Shown here: piece by piece, positions 8,095 through 16,089 of the stretch
How positions within the stretch are numbered: the first letter of the stretch is position 1
How the letters are laid out: the number at the start of each line of letters is the position of its first letter
From: Candidatus Wolfebacteria bacterium
GTDB taxonomy: Bacteria > Patescibacteriota > Minisyncoccia > Phycocordibacterales > GCA-2401445
DNA length: 52,762 nt
Direction of reading: 5' to 3'
Assembly: GCA_002401445.1 (NCBI GenBank)
Contig: NVTD01000037.1
Location: forward strand, 1-52,762
Made by a program: the position numbers and the translations under genes
Notes under the pieces: generated by a model
Told to the model about the DNA's origin: nothing
Seen by the model: only the letters and a program-made list of their open reading frames with translations
The model's database searches: none

Positions 8095-8112
8095 AAACGC
8101 CATACGGCGCTT
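8095..8112 (-). terminator. Terminator/attenuator before plsC
   Basis: Minus-strand AAGCGCC-GTAT-GGCG plus TTTTTCTTTTT ends about 10 nt before the plsC ATG. It would stop uppP transcripts unless overridden. Confidence 0.6.
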
Positions 8113-8127
8113 AATGATTCATATTAA

Positions 8128-8199
8128 TTAATATCCAATAGAAACTATCTCAGACTGCTCGTCCTGACTACCCTCCTCTTTGTATGAACAGTTTTTCAT
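8128..8199 (-). other. 23-codon ORF in leader copy 2
   Basis: The frame is MKNCSYKEEGSQDEQ... ending SIGY-TAA. AAAGG lies 5 nt before the ATG, so it could be translated. It ends 16 nt before the attenuator-like hairpin, an arrangement seen in leader peptides. No run of a single amino acid points to a classical amino-acid attenuator. Confidence 0.4.
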
Positions 8200-8210
8200 A
8201 TGTGCCTTTA

Positions 8211-9011
8211 TCATAACAGAATTAAAATGAGTAATGCAAGCGCGACACGATATACAACGAAAATCATTAGAGTATGTTTTCGCAAGTAATACACGAGGAA
8301 ATGTATTGCTCCAAGCCCTACGATAAACGCAGTGAATGCTGAAACCACTGTTGGAAAATCAATAACATTCCAACCACCATCTGAAACTAGTTCATGTAGT
8401 TTTAATAATCCACCTCCAGCAATCACAGGGATTGCCAGCAGGAAGCTGAACCGAACTGCGCTCTCACGATTCAATCCTGCGAGCAGCCCTCCTGATATTG
8501 TTGCACCAGATCTAGAAAATCCAGGGAGTAATGCGAGTGCCTGAAACAATCCAGCTACTATTCCGCGCGAAACCGTTAGATTACCTTCTGCAATTCGTTT
8601 ATGTACTAATTCAGCAAGGATAAATAGTAAACTACCTGCAATCAACATCCACGCAACAAAGGTACTTGTTCTGAAATATGCCTCAATTTGATCTTCAAAC
8701 TGTAGTCCTATTACTACTGCTGGTATTGTTCCTAGAACTATCGCCCATCCTAGTACCTTGTTTGTGGCATCAATTCCCTTCCCGGATATATATCCACCAC
8801 ACGATCTACATAATCGAAATATATCTTTTCTAAAATAGAGTACAACGGCCAATAGCGTAGCCAAGTGAAGCAATGCATCAAATGCCAATCCAAATTCGTC
8901 ATTTATCCCGAATAGCTCTCTGAAAATTATCAAATGGCCGCTTGAAGACACTGGTAGGAATTCTGTAATACCTTGGACGATGCCTAGGCCAATTGCTTCA
9001 AAAATTGTCAT
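8211..9011 (-). CDS. uppP: Undecaprenyl-diphosphatase (BacA/UppP)
   Basis: Integral membrane phosphatase that recycles undecaprenyl pyrophosphate for cell-wall synthesis. The 266-residue product begins MTIFEAIGLGIVQG and carries both family motifs: EFLPVSSSGH near the N-terminus and LPGFSRSGAT near residue 165. Multiple membrane segments are evident. The open frame extends 10 codons upstream, but TATAGT with an extended TG ends 6 nt before this ATG, which supports a leaderless start here. The gene ends in TGA, showing that UGA is a stop in this organism. plsC follows through the conserved leader. Confidence 0.96.
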   Translation of the reverse strand: MTIFEAIGLGIVQGITEFLPVSSSGHLIIFRELFGINDEFGLAFDALLHLATLLAVVLYFRKDIFRLCRSCGGYISGKGIDATNKVLGWAIVLGTIPAVVIGLQFEDQIEAYFRTSTFVAWMLIAGSLLFILAELVHKRIAEGNLTVSRGIVAGLFQALALLPGFSRSGATISGGLLAGLNRESAVRFSFLLAIPVIAGGGLLKLHELVSDGGWNVIDFPTVVSAFTAFIVGLGAIHFLVYYLRKHTLMIFVVYRVALALLILILL

Positions 9012-9017
9012 AAGAAA

Positions 9018-9023
9018 ACTATA
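9018..9023 (-). promoter_or_regulatory. -10 box of uppP (leaderless type)
   Basis: TGG-TATAGT on the minus strand ends 6 nt before the uppP ATG. Confidence 0.6.
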
Positions 9024-9104
9024 CCATGCACAGGAATGCACCCACAGTGGATAGAGAATTTCTTTTTTGATACAATTTGAAGATTACAATCTAATTATAT
9101 ATTC

Positions 9105-9869
9105 ATGCCCAATCAGAAAGTAGAAGAAAAACAGGCGGCTAGTAGAAGTTCAGACTCTGGATCCGCACCGACAGGTGGTCTCAGTATATCTATGGCGATT
9201 ATACTTGCAGGAGCAATTGTCGCAGGTGCTATCGTTATGACAAGCAGTGGAGGAGGTTCGGAGCAAATGGCAGCAGTTGCTGATTCAAATGTTGTTCATG
9301 AGACAAATACAACAATTCCATTACCGAATTCGGATGACCATATCCTCGGAGATCCAAATGCTCCGATTATTATAGTTGAATACTCTGACACCGAATGTCC
9401 TTTCTGTAGTAGATTCCACGAGACTATGAATCGAATTGTTGATACATACGGAAAGAATGGTGACGTTGCATGGATATATAGACACTTCCCTCTTGATCAA
9501 TTGCATTCACTCGCGCGAAGAGAAGCAGAAGCAACCGAATGTGCAGCAGATCAAGGTGGGAACGATGGATTTTGGTCATTCACAAACCGTCTATTTAAAG
9601 TGACTCCAGGAAACGACGGATTAGATCCAAAACAACTACCAATCATAGCGGGAGAAGTTGGACTTGATGTAGATGAATTTAACGAATGTTTAGAGAGTGG
9701 ACGATTCGCGGAGAAGGTTGATAATCAAGCAAAAGATGCGTTCGCTGCTGGAGCAAACGGAACACCTTTCAATATAGTAATTGTTGGTGATCAAATGATT
9801 CCTCTTGCAGGAGCTCTTCCGTATGAATCAATGGCAAGCACAATAGAAGAAATTCTTGCAGCCCAATAG
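9105..9869 (+). CDS. DsbA-like thioredoxin-fold oxidoreductase, membrane anchored
   Basis: 254 residues. A hydrophilic N-terminal tail of about 25 residues leads into one membrane segment (LSISMAIILAGAIVAGAIVM). A thioredoxin-fold domain of the DsbA/Thioredoxin_4 type follows on the outer side. The active site is TECPFCSRFH, a CPFC redox pair, after the typical GDPNAPIIIVEYSD strand. The cis-Pro region GTPFNIVI is present near the C-terminus. It probably forms or isomerises disulfides in exported proteins such as the cysteine-containing pilins encoded at 40 kb (inference). It is transcribed divergently from uppP, with TGA-TACAAT about 29 nt upstream, and ends in a strong terminator. Confidence 0.92.
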   Translation: MPNQKVEEKQAASRSSDSGSAPTGGLSISMAIILAGAIVAGAIVMTSSGGGSEQMAAVADSNVVHETNTTIPLPNSDDHILGDPNAPIIIVEYSDTECPFCSRFHETMNRIVDTYGKNGDVAWIYRHFPLDQLHSLARREAEATECAADQGGNDGFWSFTNRLFKVTPGNDGLDPKQLPIIAGEVGLDVDEFNECLESGRFAEKVDNQAKDAFAAGANGTPFNIVIVGDQMIPLAGALPYESMASTIEEILAAQ

Positions 9870-9890
9870 ATTATTGAAATAAAAGCTTTA

Positions 9891-9914
9891 AACCACCTTT
9901 GCAGGTGGTTTTTT
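9891..9914 (+). terminator. Intrinsic terminator of the DsbA-like gene
   Basis: AACCACCT-4nt-AGGTGGTT followed by TTTTTTG. Its T-tract overlaps the -35 box of the next gene. Confidence 0.9.
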
Positions 9915-9941
9915 GTTATTTAGCACACGCTATGCTATCGT
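9913..9941 (+). promoter_or_regulatory. Promoter of the 9971-10513 gene
   Basis: TTGTTA (9913-9918), a 17-nt spacer ending TGC, then TATCGT (9936-9941). The -35 lies in the T-tract of the upstream terminator. The predicted leader starts with a GTTTGG-ACA-CCAAAC hairpin directly before GAAAGG. Confidence 0.5.
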
Positions 9942-9970
9942 CAGTTTGGACACCAAACGAAAGGCTAGTA

Positions 9971-10513
9971 ATGTTACTTATAACAGATGTAGTTTCCTTC
10001 AGAACCAAATTCGGTCAGATTCTAGACTGCTCACTCATTTTGATTATCTATGAACTGCTTGGGGAAAAAGTTTGCTCCAATATTAATGGGCAGCATATTA
10101 GTTCAATTGCCTTTAATATTTCAAAACATATTGGTAGTAAAACAACTCATATGGATGAAGTCACAGAACTGGTAATAGCCGCACTGAGGCGCTATGGATA
10201 TAGCGTCGTAGACAGAGACAATTCTCAAAATACTGGCGGGATTAAAAGACTTAGTTTCTCAGAACTTGACGCTACTCTCATTCGATCTGAACTAGAGTTG
10301 ATAAAATATCTCAGAGCTGGAATTGACGCCGTGAAATTATCGGAGGGAGACTTGTTGGTGATTTCAGGATTCAGACCAATTATCAAAGATTTATGTGGAT
10401 GTAAGCGTTGGAGTAATAAGCGCTGCATTGGCCTTCACACACATCTTGTTCAGGTTATGCGCAATCATGTTGCAAAAATGAGTATTCTGAATTTCACAAT
10501 TACTCTGAACTAA
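9971..10513 (+). CDS. Unrecognised 180-residue protein
   Basis: I do not recognise this protein. It is soluble, with a helical N-terminal half and a C-terminal stretch holding cysteines (DLCGCKRW, NKRC) and LHTHL. The open frame begins at 9899, inside the preceding terminator, so the first codons cannot be used. The start chosen is MLLITDVVSF because AAGG precedes it by 6 nt; MLSSVWTP at 9932 is a less likely alternative. It is a single-gene unit between the DsbA-like gene and the helicase, convergent with the helicase. Confidence 0.7.
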   Translation: MLLITDVVSFRTKFGQILDCSLILIIYELLGEKVCSNINGQHISSIAFNISKHIGSKTTHMDEVTELVIAALRRYGYSVVDRDNSQNTGGIKRLSFSELDATLIRSELELIKYLRAGIDAVKLSEGDLLVISGFRPIIKDLCGCKRWSNKRCIGLHTHLVQVMRNHVAKMSILNFTITLN

Positions 10514-10528
10514 ACGTGAGTCATCGTG

Positions 10529-10556
10529 ACCAGTCATTCCAGGCTGGTTATTTTTT
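10529..10556 (+). terminator. Terminator between convergent genes
   Basis: ACCAG and CTGGT arms around 10 nt, followed by TATTTTTTT. It overlaps the helicase stop codon and serves the plus-strand gene. Confidence 0.7.
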
Positions 10557-13511
10557 TACATTTTCTGCTAGTTCACAATATTCACAATCATTCTTTTCAC
10601 ATTGTGAATCCCAGAATGACATTCCTATAATCTCCTCTGAGACTTTTGAAATCTGATCTTTCAATTCATCTACGTCCGTATCACTTATCTCAAACTTTTC
10701 TTTGTGATGCTTACCTTTTGCATCTGGTTCAATGAAATCAATCTCACCAGTACGCATTGTGTATTCGCCATCGTTATATAGTTTCAGCAAAAGTTTATAA
10801 AAAACCAACTGACGTTTAATATCTCCATTTGAACTCTTTGTTTCTCCCTCAATGTCATTTCTACTTTTTACCTTACCGGTTTTGTAATCGATTACGTTTA
10901 CCTCGCTCCCCTCTCCAATCTCAACCTTGTCGAGATTTCCTTTGAGCAAGATCTCCTCATCGCCAATTGATAAATGTACTCCGCGTATTCCAAACTCATT
11001 TTTAAGTTTGCGATGCCATGTATCTTTGTATGTATCATAAAATCCTTCAAGGGCAATGATGCCTTTTTTCTCTGAAGCAGAGAGGTCCTGTGCACTTAAT
11101 GGCTTCTTTCCAATGTATTCCTTGAATCGCTCTGACAGATCACTTTTGGACATATCTTTCTTGCTCGCATAGGCGTCAAAGAAATCTTTTAGTGATTCAT
11201 GTATCGCTGTTCCGTATAGTTGGTGCTTAACTGGAGAATGTGGAATCCGAATAAGGTTTGTAAAGAAATATTGCCAAGGGCAGCGTAGATAATTATTTAA
11301 TGCAGTCACTGATAAACCTTGCTCGCGAAAAAGTGAAACAAGATAATCTTTTTCATCAGTGTCAATTGGAGATGTAACATAGGTTGCTACCGGTTTCTTG
11401 TCCTCCATTTCATCAATATCTTTTGTGTCGAGCTGTTCTACATGTGATTCATCAATCTCGGAAATAAACTGGCTTGGGATTAATTCACGCCCCTCGCTAT
11501 TTGCTCGTGCACCAGAAATGGTCACCTGTTGTTTCGCTCGAGTAAGTGCTACATAGAAAAGTCGACGTTCGTCATCAACAAAGTGATCGTCATTTCCCTC
11601 ATCGTAAATTGGTAGATTAAAATAGTTACGATGTGTTTTCTTTTCCCAACTTTTCTCGGTTGCATCTACAATGAACACATGTTCAAACTCAAGACCTTTT
11701 GATTTGTGCGTTGTCATAAGATTCACTTTCCCACTCACAGAATTACTCTCGCGATTTGTAATCCTAATATTGTGATCCTCGAGTGCTTGCAAGTGATTCA
11801 TATAGTCCGACAAAGTCGCAAACTGTTTTGATTGTGTACTGTCCCGAACATGATCAAGAAACGCACGAACTGTTTTTGTTCCTGCAACATAGTCATCCCT
11901 ATTTACCAGATGTTCACGCAATCCTGATTCTGAAAATATTTGATCAATAGTTTCCAATACCGACTCGTTCTTTGCAAATGTGCTCCACTCTCCCATTCTG
12001 TCCGAGAATTCCTTTACCGAACTATTCGTGCTTGCAATAAGAGCTTCATATACGGATATGTGCTCACTTCTTGCTTGTTGTAGGAGTTTGTACACATCTA
12101 GATGAGAAAGTCCTATAGTGTCTAAAAATAGGGCTTCAGTGAGTATCTCATCGTCCCCATAGCTATTAACGGCACGCAAAAGAATCAGCAGTCGCCGCAC
12201 TGTCTGATCGGTGAACAAATCATTGTCTCCTCGGACATGTGTCACTATTTCTTCCTCACGAAGTATTGGCACGAGCCAAAGTGCATCTTTATTGCTTCGA
12301 TACAATACAGCGATGTCTTCTGGTTCAACATTGTTCTTTAAAAGTTTGTTTATTTCGGTTGCAACAAGAATAGCCTCTGCATTTTTATTCGCAGTCTCTG
12401 CACGACGGATCAACTTAGAGCTCGGAGCTCTTAATTGTGACTTAAGCTCCACTCGTTCTATCTCTTCACTTCCTGATGCATTCCCTATCAAACTATGTGC
12501 GCCATCCAGAATAGTTTGTGTTGATCGATAATTATCTACAAGAGAAATCATCTGTGCAGTTGGGAATCTTTTTTTGAAGTATAGAAAGTTTTCGAGAGAC
12601 GCACCTTGGAATCGAAAGATCGCTTGCTTCTCATCTCCTACAATAAATAGGTTTGGCTCATCAAAGAAACCTGAGAGCAATTCAAGGATGTGGTTTTGTG
12701 CTTGGTTTGAATCTTGATGTTCGTCTGCTAATACGTATTGATATGTCTCTTGGAGTTCGAGAAGTAATTCTTTTTCTTGCTTTAACATACGCACGACTTC
12801 CATGATCATGTCTTCATAATCGTATTGATGTCGTTTTGCAAGTTCGTTTTGATACGCCTCGTAGAGATCTACAAGTTCTTTATTATTTTCTATCTTTTTT
12901 TGCTCACGGGTGTACTTCCCCTTCATTTGTCCTTCGTACTTCCCGCTCGTATTATAGAGATCATCGGTTCCGAGAAATATCTCTTCTTGTTCGGAAACGC
13001 GTTTTCGGAATTCATCAACAGAAATATCCTCGCGTTTCAATTGTTGAATAGATGAGAGAACCGGGCGTACATAGAATAGTGGGTCGCCATATGGTTTAAG
13101 GTTTTCCAGGCTCGCAATTGATATTATCTCCTCCATCATTACGACTCTATCTACATCAGTAATAGGTTCGCCTCCAATAATTCGTGGAAACGATTGCGGG
13201 TTCTCCTTAATAACTTCATTACAAAAACTATGGAATGTATAGACGTTCACTCGATATCCGACAGGTCCCATAATTGAAACAAGTTTGCGTCGCATCGCGG
13301 CTACTCCTGATTCGGTAAAAGTAAGCGCGAGAATACTTTCTGGAGCGGTGTCCGTCTCACGCAGAATATTTGCAATGCGGAGTGTCAGAATAGTCGTCTT
13401 CCCTGTTCCCGGCCCTGCAATAACCATCACTGGTCCATCTATAGTATCAACGGCTTCGCGCTGTTTTGTATTGAGATTTTTGTAGAGTTTTTCGAAGATT
13501 TGGTCGGCCAT
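10548..13511 (-). CDS. UvrD/PcrA-type helicase fused to a PD-(D/E)XK nuclease
   Basis: 987-residue superfamily 1A DNA helicase with a C-terminal RecB-like nuclease, in the manner of AddA/AddB. Helicase motifs: Walker A AGPGTGKTT, LADEHQDSNQAQ (motif II, with DEHQ in place of DEFQ), DEKQAIFRF (III), LVDNYRST (IV), TTHKSKGLEFEHV (V), YVALTRAK (VI). The C-terminal part has GTAIHESLKDFF and VIDYKTGK of the nuclease, plus CPWQYFF and a terminal CEKNDCEYC cluster, which together supply four cysteines for an AddB-type iron-sulfur clasp. It likely acts in double-strand break repair. The start is MADQIFEK, because TGT-TATACT ends 7 nt before it; the open frame runs 10 codons further. Confidence 0.94.
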   Translation of the reverse strand: MADQIFEKLYKNLNTKQREAVDTIDGPVMVIAGPGTGKTTILTLRIANILRETDTAPESILALTFTESGVAAMRRKLVSIMGPVGYRVNVYTFHSFCNEVIKENPQSFPRIIGGEPITDVDRVVMMEEIISIASLENLKPYGDPLFYVRPVLSSIQQLKREDISVDEFRKRVSEQEEIFLGTDDLYNTSGKYEGQMKGKYTREQKKIENNKELVDLYEAYQNELAKRHQYDYEDMIMEVVRMLKQEKELLLELQETYQYVLADEHQDSNQAQNHILELLSGFFDEPNLFIVGDEKQAIFRFQGASLENFLYFKKRFPTAQMISLVDNYRSTQTILDGAHSLIGNASGSEEIERVELKSQLRAPSSKLIRRAETANKNAEAILVATEINKLLKNNVEPEDIAVLYRSNKDALWLVPILREEEIVTHVRGDNDLFTDQTVRRLLILLRAVNSYGDDEILTEALFLDTIGLSHLDVYKLLQQARSEHISVYEALIASTNSSVKEFSDRMGEWSTFAKNESVLETIDQIFSESGLREHLVNRDDYVAGTKTVRAFLDHVRDSTQSKQFATLSDYMNHLQALEDHNIRITNRESNSVSGKVNLMTTHKSKGLEFEHVFIVDATEKSWEKKTHRNYFNLPIYDEGNDDHFVDDERRLFYVALTRAKQQVTISGARANSEGRELIPSQFISEIDESHVEQLDTKDIDEMEDKKPVATYVTSPIDTDEKDYLVSLFREQGLSVTALNNYLRCPWQYFFTNLIRIPHSPVKHQLYGTAIHESLKDFFDAYASKKDMSKSDLSERFKEYIGKKPLSAQDLSASEKKGIIALEGFYDTYKDTWHRKLKNEFGIRGVHLSIGDEEILLKGNLDKVEIGEGSEVNVIDYKTGKVKSRNDIEGETKSSNGDIKRQLVFYKLLLKLYNDGEYTMRTGEIDFIEPDAKGKHHKEKFEISDTDVDELKDQISKVSEEIIGMSFWDSQCEKNDCEYCELAENVKK

Positions 13512-13518
13512 GAGGCCA

Positions 13519-13524
13519 AGTATA
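13519..13524 (-). promoter_or_regulatory. -10 box of the helicase gene (leaderless type)
   Basis: TGT-TATACT on the minus strand ends 7 nt before the ATG at 13511. Confidence 0.6.
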
Positions 13525-13622
13525 ACACGCAGGAATACCAAACTTGAGATTGTGGGTTGTGGGCTGTGAATTGTGAATGCTCTAAAATAAAATTAAAAGT
13601 TCCCTATATCTATTCCAATATT

Positions 13623-13695
13623 CAACATTACACCACATCTCAAAAACATCCTACCGAGGCGAGGCCTCGGTATTTGAAAATGTGGTGTAATGTTG
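13623..13695. repeat. Nested 73-nt palindrome
   Basis: Perfect 16-bp outer arms (CAACATTACACCACAT / ATGTGGTGTAATGTTG) enclose a second perfect 9-bp hairpin TACCGAGGC-GAG-GCCTCGGTA. There is no T-tract. It lies about 100 nt before the 13791 gene and just before a TTGACA sequence. It could be a cruciform, a small mobile element or a structured leader. Confidence 0.85.
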
Positions 13696-13790
13696 CAAAT
13701 TTGACAATACCCCAAAAAAGGAGCAGTATACGTTTAGATTAATCGATCTACACAACTACATAATTCTAAAAAAACGAAAGGTAAACGATA

Positions 13791-14561
13791 ATGTTTAAAA
13801 CGTGGTTAGCAGAACTATTAGACAATTTTTGGCAAGCAACAGGTGTACGTATGGCAAACAAAATACTGTCGCGCGACAATCACCTCGACGACCTCATTGA
13901 GAAAATGAACTGGGCAGAAGATGTGACCGGTCTCAAAGAGGTCATCCTCTCTGAGGGAATATTTCCCAATGAAGCAAGAAAAATACTTGCTTTGAGATAC
14001 CTACTCAGAGTATGTGAAGAAAGAGAAGGCCTTTTATTCTATTTTGAGGAGCCTGCAGTACGTCGACTCACACCACATTACAATACGGATGATAGAGTCG
14101 CTATTGATTGTAGAATAATGGCTAATCTGGAGAGTAAGCTGGAGCAACTGCCCATGACTAAACTCAGCAGTATATGTGATGCACTTAATAGAAGTGTTTA
14201 TTTATTATCCACTGAGAATCGTGAGAATGTCATTGGCCGTGTGTTTTGCATACTACATGAACGCACAACAAGTGAGTCTGCTGATGTACCCGGTTCGCTT
14301 AGTGATACACAATGGCATCCAGTCATCATATCTGCGCTCCACTTTAGGGAGCACTTTGTCTATGCTGTTGCTTTCACAACACTATTGCTTGATGCTGCTC
14401 AGGAGACAGATAGGATTCTGGAGTCAGAAGGTACACTCACCTTTGATTTTGACGCTCTCTTCCAGAAGCATGAATCACTGCGGAAAGCATGCGCTCCGGC
14501 AATTAGTAGGTCCCGTTATCTTACTCGCACAATGCGTAGTAAAGATGAATGTTCTTCTTGA
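13791..14561 (+). CDS. Unrecognised 256-residue protein
   Basis: I do not recognise this protein. It is soluble and mainly helical with repeated Leu/Ile patterns; no catalytic motif or membrane segment is evident. The start is supported by GAAAGG, 9 nt before the ATG. The unit is self-contained: a nested palindrome and a TTGACA sequence upstream, then two terminators downstream. Its gene style matches the other scattered single-gene units of this window rather than the core genes beside it. Confidence 0.75.
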   Translation: MFKTWLAELLDNFWQATGVRMANKILSRDNHLDDLIEKMNWAEDVTGLKEVILSEGIFPNEARKILALRYLLRVCEEREGLLFYFEEPAVRRLTPHYNTDDRVAIDCRIMANLESKLEQLPMTKLSSICDALNRSVYLLSTENRENVIGRVFCILHERTTSESADVPGSLSDTQWHPVIISALHFREHFVYAVAFTTLLLDAAQETDRILESEGTLTFDFDALFQKHESLRKACAPAISRSRYLTRTMRSKDECSS

Positions 14562-14589
14562 TTCAAAGCTTAAATCAGACCCAATCAGA

Positions 14590-14622
14590 AACCCGAGTCC
14601 ATCCTTTGGACCGGGTTTTTTC
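14590..14622 (+). terminator. Terminator of the 13791-14561 gene
   Basis: AACCCG and CGGGTT outer arms, GTCCA/TGGAC inner stem with one bulged A, followed by TTTTTTC. Confidence 0.9.
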
Positions 14623-14629
14623 TTTATTT

Positions 14630-14664
14630 AAAACAGCCGAATCCCTGCGGGATTCGGCTGTTTT
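14630..14664. terminator. Bidirectional terminator, gene 13791 and rpoD
   Basis: AAAACAGCCGAATCCC and GGGATTCGGCTGTTTT form a perfect 16-bp stem with a TGC loop. T-tracts lie on both strands. Confidence 0.9.
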
Positions 14665-14712
14665 ATTTTTTAATTTTTTACTTTACCCCAGACTCTTAAC
14701 CCTATACCCTAA

Positions 14713-16068
14713 CTAATAACTCTTCAACTGCTGTGCCCGTTCGTGCTGACGAATCTTTTCATGTGCTTTCGCTTCGATCTGTCGAATACGTTCACGAGTC
14801 ACACCGAACTCTCTTCCCACTTCCTCAAGTGTATGAGTAATACCATCGAGCAATCCATTTCTCATTTCAAGAATCTTTCGTTCCTTTTCTGAAAGATCTC
14901 CCAAAATGTTTTTAACCTGATCTGAGAGAATACGTTGTGATGCTTCTTGATCTGGAGAGAGAATTTTCTCATCTGGAATAAAATCCTTCAAAGTAGACTT
15001 GTCTTCGCTGTCATCTCCTACAGGACTCTCAAGCGAAACGGTATCTTGATTAATCTTTTCAATATTATGAATCTTACTTACATCCAATCCCATCTCAACA
15101 GCAATCTCCTCTGGAAGAGGATCACGACCGAGGTCTTGCGATAGACGTCGTACTACTTGTTTATATTTAGCAATCGTCTCTACCATGTGCACAGGAATAC
15201 GAATTGTTCGTGACTGATCTGCAAGAGCACGTGTAATCGCCTGACGAATCCACCATGTCGCATATGTTGAGAATTTATATCCCTTAGTCCAGTCAAATTT
15301 ATCAACAGCCTTGAAGAGGCCTAGGTTCCCCTCTTGAATCAGGTCGAGCAATGTGAGGTCTGGACTTCGTCCAACATATTTCTTTGCAATAGATACAACA
15401 AGACGTAGGTTCGCTCGTGCAAGAAGGTTTCGCGCTTCTTCATCTCCAGCAACAATTCTCTGTGCCAATTCACGTTCTTCTGCTGCACTCAAAAGCGCAT
15501 ACTGTCCAATACCCTTCAGATACATTTGGATTGAATCATGTGAATTGTCGCTACGTCCTCCATATTTGTATTTACCTGGCGTTGGCTCTGGATCAAGAGA
15601 AAGTAGATTTCCACCCTCTAGTACATCAGTTCCCGCAGTATGAAGAACCTCATATATTTCCTCAAGAAATGCTATGTCTTTTTCAATAGTTGAAAACTCC
15701 TTAAGAATTTCATTATAGGTAACAAACCCTCTGTCTTTTCCCTTTTGAAGAAGTCGTCTCAGCTTTGTATCCTTTTCCTTTTGCTTTGCTGTTTTCTTTG
15801 GTGCCTTTGCTTTCTTTACTGGCTTCTTTTTTGCAACTTTCTTTTTTACGACAGCTTTCTTTGCAACTTTCTTAACAATCTTCTTCTTTGCAGGCTTTTT
15901 AGCGGGAGCCTTCTTTTTAGTAACTTTCTTTGCTGCCTTTTTTACCGGTGCCTTCTTTTTAGTAACTTTCTTTGCAGCAGGTTTCTTTGCAACCTTTTTC
16001 TTGCCCTGAGCTTGTCGAAGCGTTGCCACCTTCTTCTTTATGACTTTTTTCTTTTTTGCTGGAGACAT
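14713..16068 (-). CDS. rpoD: Primary sigma factor with lysine-rich N-terminal tail
   Basis: Sigma-70 family factor of 451 residues. Residues 1-95 are almost entirely Lys/Ala/Val/Pro repeats ([11 protein letters not shown] type), resembling histone-H1-like tails, in place of region 1.1. Region 2 is intact ([49 protein letters not shown]), followed by regions 3 and 4 ([21 protein letters not shown]). It directs RNA polymerase to housekeeping promoters. The tail carries an in-frame copy of the RQAQG repeat. It follows dnaG by 21 nt, recalling the dnaG-rpoD operon of many bacteria. Confidence 0.96.
   Translation of the reverse strand: MSPAKKKKVIKKKVATLRQAQGKKKVAKKPAAKKVTKKKAPVKKAAKKVTKKKAPAKKPAKKKIVKKVAKKAVVKKKVAKKKPVKKAKAPKKTAKQKEKDTKLRRLLQKGKDRGFVTYNEILKEFSTIEKDIAFLEEIYEVLHTAGTDVLEGGNLLSLDPEPTPGKYKYGGRSDNSHDSIQMYLKGIGQYALLSAAEERELAQRIVAGDEEARNLLARANLRLVVSIAKKYVGRSPDLTLLDLIQEGNLGLFKAVDKFDWTKGYKFSTYATWWIRQAITRALADQSRTIRIPVHMVETIAKYKQVVRRLSQDLGRDPLPEEIAVEMGLDVSKIHNIEKINQDTVSLESPVGDDSEDKSTLKDFIPDEKILSPDQEASQRILSDQVKNILGDLSEKERKILEMRNGLLDGITHTLEEVGREFGVTRERIRQIEAKAHEKIRQHERAQQLKSY
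16004..16020. repeat. RQAQG repeat, copy 1 (in rpoD)
   Basis: CCCTGAGCTTGTCGAAG on the plus strand. Translated from the minus strand in the gene's frame it gives ATLRQAQG. Other copies are at 37686 and 48215, in the same frame. Confidence 0.8.
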
Positions 16069-16089
16069 AATATATAAGTAATTCTATTA

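Larger units (their letters stand above)
8076..8222 (-). repeat. Leader repeat, copy 2 (uppP-plsC spacer)
   Basis: The counterpart of 5024-5169. It runs from the last codons of uppP to the first codons of plsC. It contains a 23-codon ORF preceded by AAAGG, the 14-nt palindrome ATATTAATTAATAT and a terminator hairpin directly before plsC. The order suggests this is the ancestral copy. Confidence 0.75.

Noticed and set aside
9899-9970. Longer N-terminus for the 9971 gene
   Set aside because: The first codons lie within the terminator hairpin of the preceding gene and upstream of the predicted transcript start.
15745-16077. Hydrophobic frame antisense to rpoD
   Set aside because: It is the mirror of the lysine-rich tail (AAG/AAA read as CTT/TTT), a composition artefact.
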